A stretch of 64,000 nt of DNA from Mannheimia varigena. GTDB lineage: Bacteria > Pseudomonadota > Gammaproteobacteria > Enterobacterales > Pasteurellaceae. The stretch is from positions 1,550,001-1,614,000 of the forward strand of contig NZ_CP016226.1 of the NCBI RefSeq assembly GCF_013377235.1, given 5' to 3'. Positions 8,316-15,955 of this stretch are shown here, piece by piece; the first letter of the stretch is position 1; the number at the start of each line of letters is the position of its first letter. The position numbers were made by a program, and so were the translations under genes. The notes under the pieces are model-generated. The model was not told the DNA's origin. It did no database searches and saw only the letters and a program-made list of their open reading frames with translations.

Positions 8316-9449
8316 ATGAAAACTATCAAAATCGGCTTAGTTGGCACGGGCTATATTGGTCGCTGCCACGCCATTGCTTACGCACAAGCACCTACACTTT
8401 TCCCTCTCAAAGGCAAACTGCAACTCGAATACCTCGCCGAAATCAATCAAACCCTCGCCGATCAAAAAGCCCAAGAATTTGGCTTTGCTCGGGCGACTGA
8501 TGATTGGCGAAAACTGGTTGCCGATCCGAATGTCGATGTGGTCGATATTTGCACGCCTAATTTCCTGCACAAAGAAATTGCCTTCGAAGCGATTAAACAC
8601 GGCAAACACGTCTATTCCGAAAAACCGCTCGCCTTAACCGCCGCTGATGCCAAAGAGATGGTCGAGGCAGCGAAAAAAGCCGGGGTAAAAACCTTAGTCG
8701 GTTTCAACTACATCAAAAACCCGACCACCCAACTGGCTCGCCAAATTATCCAAAACGGCGAAATTGGTGAGGTGGTGCATTTTTACGGCACGCACAACGA
8801 AGACTATCTCGCTAACCCAAACACCCCGATTGACTGGCACTGTTATAAAGCGAAAGCAGGTTTAGGCACGCTCGGCGATTTGGCGGCACACATTGTGAGT
8901 ATGGCGCACTATCTTGTTGGCGAAGAGATTGTCAGCGTGGTCGGCGATATGCAAACGGTCATCACCGAACGCCCAAATCCACAAAACTTAGCTGAAAAAG
9001 TGAAAGTTGAAAACGAAGACCAAGCCACGGCGTTGGTGCGCTTTGCCAACGGCGTAATGGGGACGATTGAAAGCTCCCGTATCGCTTGTGGTTGCAAAAT
9101 GGGGCTAACCTATGTAGTTACCGGCACCAAAGGCACGCTCAGCTACACCCAGGAACGTATGGCAGAGCTGAAACTCTATTTGCACGATGAAGATAAATCC
9201 CGTCAAGGTTTTAAAACCATTTTAGTCGGACCAGAACACCCCGACTATGCCGCTTTCTGCGTGAGTGCCGGCCACGGCATCGGCTTTAACGACCAAAAAG
9301 CAGTGGAAATTCGCGATCTCGTCAATGGCATCGCCGCCGATGACCGAATGTTCCCTGATTTTGAAGAAGGCTATAAAATCTCCCGTGTGTTGGAAGCGAT
9401 TGCAAAATCGGCGGAAGAGAGACGGTGGGTGGAAGTAGAGGAAATTTAA
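8316..9449 (+). CDS. Gfo/Idh/MocA-family oxidoreductase, probable (scyllo-)inositol dehydrogenase
   Basis: A 377-residue NAD(P)-dependent dehydrogenase. N-terminal Rossmann motif GLVGTGYIGRCHAIAYA, then the DVVDICTPNFLHKEIA strand and the catalytic EKPLALTA motif (Lys near residue 105), and a C-terminal Gfo/Idh fold with a DLAAHIVSMAHYL segment supplying the Asp/His pair. It is a second such enzyme beside iolG (9571-10581) and is longer. In inositol clusters such paralogs often oxidise scyllo-inositol or a related isomer; that role is inferred. It follows the transporter genes in the same orientation, is separated from them by a terminator-like pair, and is convergent with iolG. Confidence 0.75.
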   Translation: MKTIKIGLVGTGYIGRCHAIAYAQAPTLFPLKGKLQLEYLAEINQTLADQKAQEFGFARATDDWRKLVADPNVDVVDICTPNFLHKEIAFEAIKHGKHVYSEKPLALTAADAKEMVEAAKKAGVKTLVGFNYIKNPTTQLARQIIQNGEIGEVVHFYGTHNEDYLANPNTPIDWHCYKAKAGLGTLGDLAAHIVSMAHYLVGEEIVSVVGDMQTVITERPNPQNLAEKVKVENEDQATALVRFANGVMGTIESSRIACGCKMGLTYVVTGTKGTLSYTQERMAELKLYLHDEDKSRQGFKTILVGPEHPDYAAFCVSAGHGIGFNDQKAVEIRDLVNGIAADDRMFPDFEEGYKISRVLEAIAKSAEERRWVEVEEI

Positions 9450-9464
9450 CTTTCTCATCAAAAC

Positions 9465-9501
9465 AAAAAAGCGTAAATCCATTTGATTTACGCTTTTTTT
9501 A
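9465..9501. terminator. Bidirectional terminator between convergent genes
   Basis: AAAAAAGCGTAAATC (9465-9479) pairs with GATTTACGCTTTTTT (9485-9499) around a 5-nt loop. The A/T flanks allow termination of both the Gfo/Idh gene and the iolDEG operon. Confidence 0.85.
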
Positions 9502-9510
9502 TTGCTTTAT

Positions 9511-9552
9511 AAGCGGTCGGTTTTGCAAATTTTTCTGCAAAACCGACCGCTT
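9511..9552 (-). repeat. Inverted uptake-signal pair after iolG
   Basis: AAGCGGTCGGTTTTGCA (9511-9527) and its exact complement (9536-9552), each an uptake-signal core plus the TTTTGCA extension. Just downstream of iolG, where it can form a second stem. Confidence 0.8.
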
Positions 9553-9570
9553 GTTTATCAGTGAATAAAA

Positions 9571-10581
9571 TTACGCCACTTCGCTTAATTTAACCGGGCG
9601 ATTTTCTTCCAGTGATTTTTTCGCAGCTAACGCAATCAGAACAGGCTGTAAGCCATCGTTACCGTTTACGAGCGTCGGTTTGTCATTGACCACAGAGTCC
9701 ACGAAACAGCTGATTTCGTCTGCGAAGGATTGCATATAACGCTCTAAGAAGAAGTATTTTGGTTTTTCTGCAATCACGCCGTTTTCGCCGGAGAACACGG
9801 CGGTTGAGCCGGTGTCGTTGGTGATATGGATTGCGCCTTTTGAACCGAAGACTTCAGCACGTTGGTCGTAGCCGTAAGCCGCTTTACGGCTGTTATCGAT
9901 TACGCCGATTGCGCCATTTTTCAGTTTTAGAGTAATCACTGCGGTGTCGATGTCGCCCGCTTTGCCGATTTCAGGATTGACTAGTACGGTTCCCACTGCA
10001 AACACTTCTTCCACTTCACTGCCAGATAAGTAACGAATCATATCGAAATCGTGAATGGTCATATCAAAGAACATACCACCAGAGACTTTCACATACTCAA
10101 TTGGCGGTGCGTCCGGGTCACGAGAAGTGACGCGAATAACGTGCGGTTCGCCGATGTCGCCGGCTGCAACGCGGTCTTTAATCGCTTTGAAGTTGTGGTC
10201 GAAACGGCGGTTGAAACCGACTTGGAATTTCACGCCCGCTTTTTCCACTGCCGCTAACACCTCGTGAATTCTTGCCGGATCTGCATCCACCGGTTTTTCA
10301 CAGAAAACGTGTTTGCCAGCAAGGGCAGCTTCAATTGAGATTGGGGCGTGAGTGTTGGTGGATGAACAGACTAACACTGCATCGATTTCCGGATCTTGCA
10401 AGATTTGTTTGTAGTCATCATAAACGTGCGGAATGCCCATTGATTTCGCCCAAGTGGTCAGCTCATCGGTGATACGAACATCCGAAATCGCTTTAATTTC
10501 TGCGCCTTTCACATATTTGCTGATACTTTCTGAATGCACACGACCAATACGGCCTGCGCCGATAATTCCTACTTTTAACAT
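9571..10581 (-). CDS. iolG: myo-inositol 2-dehydrogenase
   Basis: A 336-residue Gfo/Idh/MocA enzyme that oxidises myo-inositol to 2-keto-myo-inositol (scyllo-inosose) with NAD+, the entry step of the pathway. Rossmann motif GIIGAGRIGRVHSESI at residues 5-20, EKP with Lys96, and the Asp173/His177 pair in GGMFFDMTIHDFDMIRYL correspond to the catalytic Lys, Asp and His of Bacillus IolG. An upstream in-frame start would run into iolE; the ATG at 10581 follows AGGAGT and leaves one base after the iolE stop. Last gene of iolD-iolE-iolG. Confidence 0.95.
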   Translation of the reverse strand: MLKVGIIGAGRIGRVHSESISKYVKGAEIKAISDVRITDELTTWAKSMGIPHVYDDYKQILQDPEIDAVLVCSSTNTHAPISIEAALAGKHVFCEKPVDADPARIHEVLAAVEKAGVKFQVGFNRRFDHNFKAIKDRVAAGDIGEPHVIRVTSRDPDAPPIEYVKVSGGMFFDMTIHDFDMIRYLSGSEVEEVFAVGTVLVNPEIGKAGDIDTAVITLKLKNGAIGVIDNSRKAAYGYDQRAEVFGSKGAIHITNDTGSTAVFSGENGVIAEKPKYFFLERYMQSFADEISCFVDSVVNDKPTLVNGNDGLQPVLIALAAKKSLEENRPVKLSEVA

Positions 10582-10582
10582 C

Positions 10583-11479
10583 TTAAACTCCTGCGGTTTC
10601 ACGGATATATTTTCTGCCTTTGAGGGCGTATTCAAATGGGTTAGCGAGTGCCGGGTCTTGCTCAGCTTCTACCACCATCCAGCCTTTGTAGTCATGTTTT
10701 TCGAGAATGTCGAAAATTGGTTTGAAGTCGATCACGCCATCGCCCGGGACGGTAAATGTGCCTTTTTTCACGCCTTCTAAGAAGCTCAAATCTTTCGCTT
10801 TCACTTCGGCAACCACTTCATCACGCACATCTTTTAAGTGAACGTGAATGATGCGGTCGATATATTTTTCTAACACGCCGAGCATTGCTTTTTGGCAGCC
10901 TTCGGAGTAGTAAAGGTGACCTGAATCGAATAACAGATAGACATCGTCATTCACTTCCGCCATATAGCGATCGACTTCTTCTGGGGTTTGAATACCTGTG
11001 CCCATATGGTGATGCAAGCAGACTTTCATGCCTTTTTCCGCGGCCAGTTTTGCCAGCTCATTATAGCCTTCTGCCATACGTTTCCAGTCGGCATCATCAA
11101 ACACCGGTTTTTCTTTAAAGACGGATTTGGTTGTGCCTTGAATACTGCGACTCTGCTCGGAACAGCCGATCACTTTTGCCCCCATGGCGTGCAGGAAATC
11201 ACGGTGTTTGATGAACTCGGCGATAGTCTCTTCACGTTTGCCATCAACAAAGAAGGTGCTGAACCATGCATTACAAATTTGAATGCCGCGCACCTCTAAT
11301 TTGCGTTTTAGCACTTCCACATCTCGTGGGTATTTGTTACCTACTTCACAGCCAGTGTAGCCCGCTAATGCCATCTCGCTGACACACTGCTCAAAAGTGT
11401 TTTCTGCACCGAGTTCTGGCAAGTCATCATTTGTCCAACCAATTGGAGCAATGCCAAGTTGAATGTTTTCTGCTTTCAT
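10583..11479 (-). CDS. iolE: myo-inosose-2 dehydratase
   Basis: A 298-residue TIM-barrel protein of the AP-endonuclease-2/IolE family. It dehydrates 2-keto-myo-inositol to 3D-(3,5/4)-trihydroxycyclohexane-1,2-dione. Seen motifs: GIAPIGWTNDDLPELG at the N-terminus, CLHHHMGTGIQTPEEVDRYM with metal-binding His residues, LLFDSGHLYYSEG, IIHVHLKDVRDEV and GWMVVEAEQDPA, all typical of IolE. Length is usual. It is coupled to iolG by a 1-nt gap; 96 nt upstream, after iolD, there is a 12-bp palindromic hairpin. Confidence 0.95.
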   Translation of the reverse strand: MKAENIQLGIAPIGWTNDDLPELGAENTFEQCVSEMALAGYTGCEVGNKYPRDVEVLKRKLEVRGIQICNAWFSTFFVDGKREETIAEFIKHRDFLHAMGAKVIGCSEQSRSIQGTTKSVFKEKPVFDDADWKRMAEGYNELAKLAAEKGMKVCLHHHMGTGIQTPEEVDRYMAEVNDDVYLLFDSGHLYYSEGCQKAMLGVLEKYIDRIIHVHLKDVRDEVVAEVKAKDLSFLEGVKKGTFTVPGDGVIDFKPIFDILEKHDYKGWMVVEAEQDPALANPFEYALKGRKYIRETAGV

Positions 11480-11515
11480 AGAGAAACCTCGTTTGATTGA
11501 GTTAATTTATTTTCC

Positions 11516-11543
11516 GTAGGGGCGAATTGCCATTCGCCCCTAC
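11516..11543. repeat. Short perfect palindrome in the iolD-iolE gap
   Basis: GTAGGGGCGAAT (11516-11527), loop TGCC, ATTCGCCCCTAC (11532-11543): a 12-bp perfect stem with no T-run on the operon strand, so it is not an obvious terminator. It may be a small dispersed element or an mRNA processing/stabilising hairpin between cistrons. Confidence 0.6.
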
Positions 11544-11575
11544 AAGCGGTGATTTTTCGTCAATTTTTTGCAAAA

Positions 11576-13510
11576 TTAGTATTTTCTTGCTTTCGCTAAC
11601 TGCTCTTCAGAGCGTTGGCGGGCTTGTTGAATACGTTCGCTGTCAGAGACTTCCGCCACACCAACATGCCACCAGCAGCCGTAGCCGTGAGCCATCGTTT
11701 TCGGCAGTACTTTAATGTCGATCAGCGTTGAAATGGTTTGCTGTTTCGCATCTTGAAGGGCGGCACGCAATTCGGCTTCGTTAGTGACACGATAGGTTTT
11801 GCAGCCGTAAGCTTCTGCGTTTTTCGCAAAATCAATCGGCACTAAGCCACCGTTGAGCTGGTTGCTTTGGGCATTACGGAAACGGAATTCCGTGCCGAAG
11901 CTGTCCATACCGTTGCCGATTTGCAGGTTGTTGATACAGCCGTTTGCCATATTGTCGAACAATACCACGTTGATTTTTTTGCCTTCCTGCACAGAAGTGA
12001 CTAATTCGGTGTGAGCCATTAAGTAAGAGCCGTCGCCAAGCAAGGCATAAACTTCTTGTTCCGGACAGGCGATTTTCACGCCGACAGCCGCACTCACTTC
12101 GTAGCCCATACAGGAGTAGCCGTATTCGAGGTGGTAGGTCTCTTCGCCTTTGCTCAACCAAGTGCGTTGTAAATCGCCCGGTAAACTGCCTGCGGCGGCG
12201 ACGATAATGCCGTCGTTTTCAATGGTTTCGTTCACGATACCGAGGACTTGGGATTGGGTTAATTGTGAGCCGGTGAGCTTGATAAATTCGTTATGAACCG
12301 CTTTGTGATCCAAGTTATCGTTGATTTCTGGGGTGAAATCCGGGCTGTATTGCACCGCACGCAGGCGTTTGATTTCTTCGGCAAAGTCCGCTTTGGCGGT
12401 GGCAATTTCATTACCCCATTGTGCTTGATAGCTACTTGGGAGCTTAGTCAGCAATGCTTCGAGTGTTGCTTTAGCATCAGCCACAATTTGCACGCCGTCT
12501 AATTTGTAGGCATCGAAACGTGCTACGTTGATATTTAAGAACTGCACATCCGGATTTTGGAATATCCATTTCGAAGAAGTGGTGAAGTCGGTGTAGCGTG
12601 TGCCGATACCGATGACTAAATCGGCTTCTTTCGCCAAGCGGTTTGCCGCCAAGCAGCCGGTTTCACCGACACCGCCTACATTCAGTTCATAGTCGGAAAC
12701 GACGGCACTTTTACCCGCTTGGGTTTCGGCAAATGGGATGCCGAACTGTTTTGCAAATTTTTGCAGAATTTGACCCGCTTGTGAGTAACGCACGCCGCCC
12801 CCGCAGACGATCAGCGGTTTTTTCTTGGCGGTAATCAATTTCACTGCATCGGCAATCATGGCTGCCGTTGGTAAGGTGCGTTCTAGGCGATGCACTCGTT
12901 TTTGTAAGAAGCTGTTCGGGAAGTCGAAACTTTCTGCTTGTACATCTTGTGGCAACGCAATCGTCACCGCTCCGGTTTCCACCGGATCGGTTAAAACACG
13001 GAACGCATTGATACAAGCACTCATTAACTGCTCTGGGCGTTGCACACGATCCCAGTATTTGCTGACCGCACGGAAGGCATCGTTAGTGCTGATACTTAAA
13101 TTGTAAGGTTGCTCTATTTGTTGAAGAACAGGATCTGGTTGGCGGGAGGCAAACACATCACCCGGTAATAAGAGAAGTGGAATGCGGTTGGCAGTTGCTG
13201 TGGCGGCAGCTGTAAGCATATTCGCGGCCCCAGGTCCAACAGAAGAAGTACAAGCAATAATTCTTTGACGTAAATTCTGTTTTGCAAAACCCATTGCTAA
13301 ATGTGCCATTCCTTGCTCATTTTTCCCTTGGTAGAGAGTTAGCTTTCCCGAATTTTGTTCAATTGCTTGCCCCATTCCTAATACATTGCCGTGTCCAAAA
13401 ATGGCTGCAACACCATGCACAAACTTGATCTCTTTTCCATCTACTTCTAGATACTGATTATCTAAAAATTGCACCAATGCTTGTGCAACAGTTAAACGAG
13501 TTGTTTTCAT
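11576..13510 (-). CDS. iolD: 3D-(3,5/4)-trihydroxycyclohexane-1,2-dione acylhydrolase (ThDP-dependent)
   Basis: A 644-residue thiamine-diphosphate enzyme of the acetolactate-synthase superfamily. It hydrolyses the cyclic dione to 5-deoxy-glucuronate, the ring-opening step. N-terminal PYR domain with the AIFGHGNVLGMGQAIEQ segment, central domain with VVCGGGVRYSQAG, and C-terminal PP domain with GDGSYLMAHTELVTSVQEGKKINVVLFDNMANGCINNLQ (GDG...NN type ThDP/Mg motif). I chose the ATG at 13510, preceded by AAGGGGG, over an upstream in-frame start. First gene of iolDEG; its promoter shares the 264-nt divergent region with iolC. Confidence 0.96.
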   Translation of the reverse strand: MKTTRLTVAQALVQFLDNQYLEVDGKEIKFVHGVAAIFGHGNVLGMGQAIEQNSGKLTLYQGKNEQGMAHLAMGFAKQNLRQRIIACTSSVGPGAANMLTAAATATANRIPLLLLPGDVFASRQPDPVLQQIEQPYNLSISTNDAFRAVSKYWDRVQRPEQLMSACINAFRVLTDPVETGAVTIALPQDVQAESFDFPNSFLQKRVHRLERTLPTAAMIADAVKLITAKKKPLIVCGGGVRYSQAGQILQKFAKQFGIPFAETQAGKSAVVSDYELNVGGVGETGCLAANRLAKEADLVIGIGTRYTDFTTSSKWIFQNPDVQFLNINVARFDAYKLDGVQIVADAKATLEALLTKLPSSYQAQWGNEIATAKADFAEEIKRLRAVQYSPDFTPEINDNLDHKAVHNEFIKLTGSQLTQSQVLGIVNETIENDGIIVAAAGSLPGDLQRTWLSKGEETYHLEYGYSCMGYEVSAAVGVKIACPEQEVYALLGDGSYLMAHTELVTSVQEGKKINVVLFDNMANGCINNLQIGNGMDSFGTEFRFRNAQSNQLNGGLVPIDFAKNAEAYGCKTYRVTNEAELRAALQDAKQQTISTLIDIKVLPKTMAHGYGCWWHVGVAEVSDSERIQQARQRSEEQLAKARKY

Positions 13511-13570
13511 AAAACCCCCTTGATATGGCAACCGCTACAAGCGGTTATTTTTTCTTAAAAATCCATAAAA

Positions 13571-13586
13571 TGAAAATTTTGTTTCA
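13571..13586. promoter_or_regulatory. Putative IolR operator, iolD promoter
   Basis: TGAAA-ATTTTG-TTTCA. On the minus strand a -10 TAAAAT (13594-13589) predicts a start near 13582, inside this palindrome. A perfect CRP box is then centred at about -41.5. Confidence 0.75.
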
Positions 13587-13615
13587 TTATTTTATCAGCA
13601 AAATTTAAAAAAAGA

Positions 13616-13631
13616 TGTGAACAAGCTCACA
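13616..13631. promoter_or_regulatory. Perfect CRP site for iolDEG
   Basis: TGTGA-ACAAGC-TCACA, an exact match to the CRP consensus. It is centred about 41.5 nt upstream of the predicted iolD start, which is class II activator geometry. Confidence 0.8.
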
Positions 13632-13663
13632 TTTCTGCTAATTGGTTACATTACTGTTCAAAG

Positions 13664-13679
13664 TGAGAACAAGATCACA
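13664..13679. promoter_or_regulatory. CRP site for iolC
   Basis: TGAGA-ACAAGA-TCACA, one mismatch. Centred at 13671.5; with a -10 TAAAAT (13701-13706) the predicted start is near 13713, again giving about -41.5. Confidence 0.75.
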
Positions 13680-13706
13680 GAAATGATAATTTAAATAGAA
13701 TAAAAT

Positions 13707-13722
13707 TGAAATAAAAATTTCA
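13707..13722. promoter_or_regulatory. Putative IolR operator, iolC promoter
   Basis: TGAAA-TAAAAA-TTTCA, overlapping the predicted iolC start. It mirrors the iolD side of the same gap, so the divergent promoters have the same architecture. Confidence 0.75.
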
Positions 13723-13774
13723 TTTTTGTATTATAAGTGAAGTAGAAATAACTTTTCATTGAAAGGAGTGTTTT

Positions 13775-15691
13775 ATGGCGACTGTTAATCATCAAGATCG
13801 TCCGTTAGATTTGATCTGTTTAGGACGGGTAGCTGTTGATTTATACGGGCAGCAAATTGGTTCTCGTTTAGAAGATATGACCACATTCTCAAAATACCTT
13901 GGCGGTTCATCAGGTAACGTGGCATATGGCACGGCGGTGCAAGGGTTACGTTCGTCAATGTTGGCTCGTGTGGGCGATGAGCATATGGGGCGTTTCTTGC
14001 GTGAAGAGCTGCAAAGTGTTGGGGTGGATACCAGCCACCTGATTACCGACAAAGAACGTTTAACCGCACTGGTGATTTTGGGTATTAAAGATAAAGAGAC
14101 TTTTCCACTGATTTTTTACCGTGATAACTGTGCGGATATGGCAATCACCAAAGACGATTTCAGCGAAGCTTACATTGCGTCTAGCCGTGCGCTGGCGATT
14201 ACTGGCACGCACCTTTCCAACCCAAAAACCCGTGAAGCAGTACTGACCGCCTTAGAATATGCAGGCAGAAATGATGTGAAACGGGCGTTAGATATTGACT
14301 ACCGTCCAGTGCTTTGGGGACTAACTTCACTCGGTGATGGTGAAACCCGTTATATCGACAGTGCGGAAGTGACTAAATCGCTGCAAGAAGTGCTGCACCA
14401 TTTTGACGTGATTGTGGGAACCGAAGAAGAGTTCCACATTGCAGGTGGTTCAATCGATACGCTGACTGCGTTGAAAAATGTACGTAAAGTATCTAATGCG
14501 GTGCTAGTATGTAAACGTGGTGCACAAGGTTGCTCAGTGTTTGAAGACGAATTGCCGAACGATTTAGATGGTAGTTTAAATGTGTACGGCGTGCGTGTTG
14601 AAGTATTGAATGTATTGGGGGCAGGTGATGCGTTTATGTCGGGTTTAATGCGTGGATACTTAAATAATGAAGGTTGGGAACAAGCTTGTCATTATGCAAA
14701 TGCATGTGGTGCATTAGTAGTTTCTCGCCACGGCTGTTCTCCAGCAATGCCGACTAAACGTGAACTAGACGACTACTTAACCCGTGCTGCAAGCGTTCCA
14801 CGTCCGGATTTAGACGAACGTTTGAACCACTTACATCGTGTGACGACTCGTAAGAAATCGTGGGAAAATCTCTGCATTTTTGCGTTCGACCACCGCAAAC
14901 AGCTAGTGGACATGGCGAACAAGGTTGGGGCGGATGTCGATCGTATTCCGAAGCTCAAACAACTTCTGTTAAAAGCGATGGAGCAGACCGTAGCGGAGGC
15001 TGGACTTCCGCAAAATCAAGCCGGTATCTTAGCAGATACCACATTCGGGCAAGATGCACTGAATGAAATCACGGGTAAAAACTACTGGATTGCCCGCCCG
15101 ATTGAAGAGCCTGCTTCTCGCCCGCTCGAATTGGAGTATGGCGACTTCGGCACGCAGTTGGCTTCGTTCCCTCGCGATCACGTCATCAAATGCTTGGCGT
15201 TCTACCACCCAACTGATGAAAGCGGTTTAAAAGCTCGCCAAGATCGCAAATTGAAAGAGGTTTATCAAGCTTGTTGTCGCACTGGTCACGAATTGCTGTT
15301 AGAGATCATTCTGCCAGCTGATATGCCGCAAGATGAGCACTACTACAACGAGGCGATTACGCATTTCTACCAACTCGGCATCAAGCCGGAATGGTGGAAA
15401 TTACCGGGCATTTCCACCGCACAATGGCAAGCGATTTCCGCCACCATTGATGCCAATGACCCAGACTGCCGTGGCATCCTGATTTTAGGTTTAGACGCAC
15501 CGCTGGATGTGTTTAAAGCCACCTTTGAACAGGCGAAAGGCTGCGAAAAAGTCAAAGGCTTTGCGGTAGGCAGAACGATTTTTGGAACCCCATCCGAACA
15601 GTGGCTCGCTGGTAAATTAGACGACCAAGGCTTAATTGCCGAAGTGGGAGCGAAATACCGCACCTTGATTGACTTGTGGCAACAGCGTTAA
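13775..15691 (+). CDS. iolC: 5-dehydro-2-deoxygluconokinase fused to DUF2090 aldolase-like domain
   Basis: A 638-residue bifunctional-looking protein. Residues 1 to about 330 are a PfkB/ribokinase-type sugar kinase (GGSSGNVAYGTAVQGL near the start; NVLGAGDAFMSGLMRGYL with catalytic Asp285) that phosphorylates 2-deoxy-5-keto-gluconate. Residues about 345-638 are a DUF2090 domain (WENLCIFAFDHRKQLVDMA, ILADTTFGQDALNE, FAVGRTIFGTPSEQWL), related to TIM-barrel sugar-phosphate aldolases. No separate iolJ is present, so the second half probably performs the aldolase step to DHAP and malonate semialdehyde; this is known or proposed for such fusions and is inferred here. ATG 13775 follows AAAGGAG. Confidence 0.93.
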   Translation: MATVNHQDRPLDLICLGRVAVDLYGQQIGSRLEDMTTFSKYLGGSSGNVAYGTAVQGLRSSMLARVGDEHMGRFLREELQSVGVDTSHLITDKERLTALVILGIKDKETFPLIFYRDNCADMAITKDDFSEAYIASSRALAITGTHLSNPKTREAVLTALEYAGRNDVKRALDIDYRPVLWGLTSLGDGETRYIDSAEVTKSLQEVLHHFDVIVGTEEEFHIAGGSIDTLTALKNVRKVSNAVLVCKRGAQGCSVFEDELPNDLDGSLNVYGVRVEVLNVLGAGDAFMSGLMRGYLNNEGWEQACHYANACGALVVSRHGCSPAMPTKRELDDYLTRAASVPRPDLDERLNHLHRVTTRKKSWENLCIFAFDHRKQLVDMANKVGADVDRIPKLKQLLLKAMEQTVAEAGLPQNQAGILADTTFGQDALNEITGKNYWIARPIEEPASRPLELEYGDFGTQLASFPRDHVIKCLAFYHPTDESGLKARQDRKLKEVYQACCRTGHELLLEIILPADMPQDEHYYNEAITHFYQLGIKPEWWKLPGISTAQWQAISATIDANDPDCRGILILGLDAPLDVFKATFEQAKGCEKVKGFAVGRTIFGTPSEQWLAGKLDDQGLIAEVGAKYRTLIDLWQQR

Positions 15692-15709
15692 TCACTTGAT
15701 TAGATTCAA

Positions 15710-15735
15710 CCCCTCGCAAAGTGTGAGGGGTTTTT
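15710..15735 (+). terminator. iolC terminator
   Basis: CCCCTC (15710-15715) pairs with GAGGGG (15725-15730), followed by five T. It lies 19 nt after the iolC stop. Confidence 0.8.
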
Positions 15736-15833
15736 CTTTGGCAAAAAATCGACAAAATCTGACTGCTTGATGCCCGAATTTTCCGCAAAACGGAAATATC
15801 GGGCAAATTTCTGTCCTCAAAAAGCGAAATAAG

Positions 15834-15849
15834 TGTGATGAGCTTCACA
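15834..15849. promoter_or_regulatory. Perfect CRP site, fucosidase operon
   Basis: TGTGA-TGAGCT-TCACA, an exact consensus match. A weaker half-site (TGTGA at 15868-15872) lies closer to the promoter, at the class II distance from the operator-embedded start predicted near 15914. Confidence 0.75.
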
Positions 15850-15906
15850 CTTTGTTAATGGGTAGAGTGTGATCTGGTGAAATTAATTGTTTTAAAATAA
15901 TGACAA

Positions 15907-15922
15907 TGGAAAATATATTTCA
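15907..15922. promoter_or_regulatory. Putative IolR operator, fucosidase/EIIC operon
   Basis: TGGAA-AATATA-TTTCA, one mismatch to the island palindrome, about 35 nt before the fucosidase start. This ties the glycosidase and PTS genes to the inositol regulon. Confidence 0.6.
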
Positions 15923-15955
15923 ATTTTATTCCATCAGGATAATAGGAGTCTGTCT

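Noticed and set aside
11874..12161. Minus-strand 95-codon frame inside iolD
   Set aside because: An out-of-frame reading of iolD itself; Arg/Gly-rich and without a ribosome-binding site.
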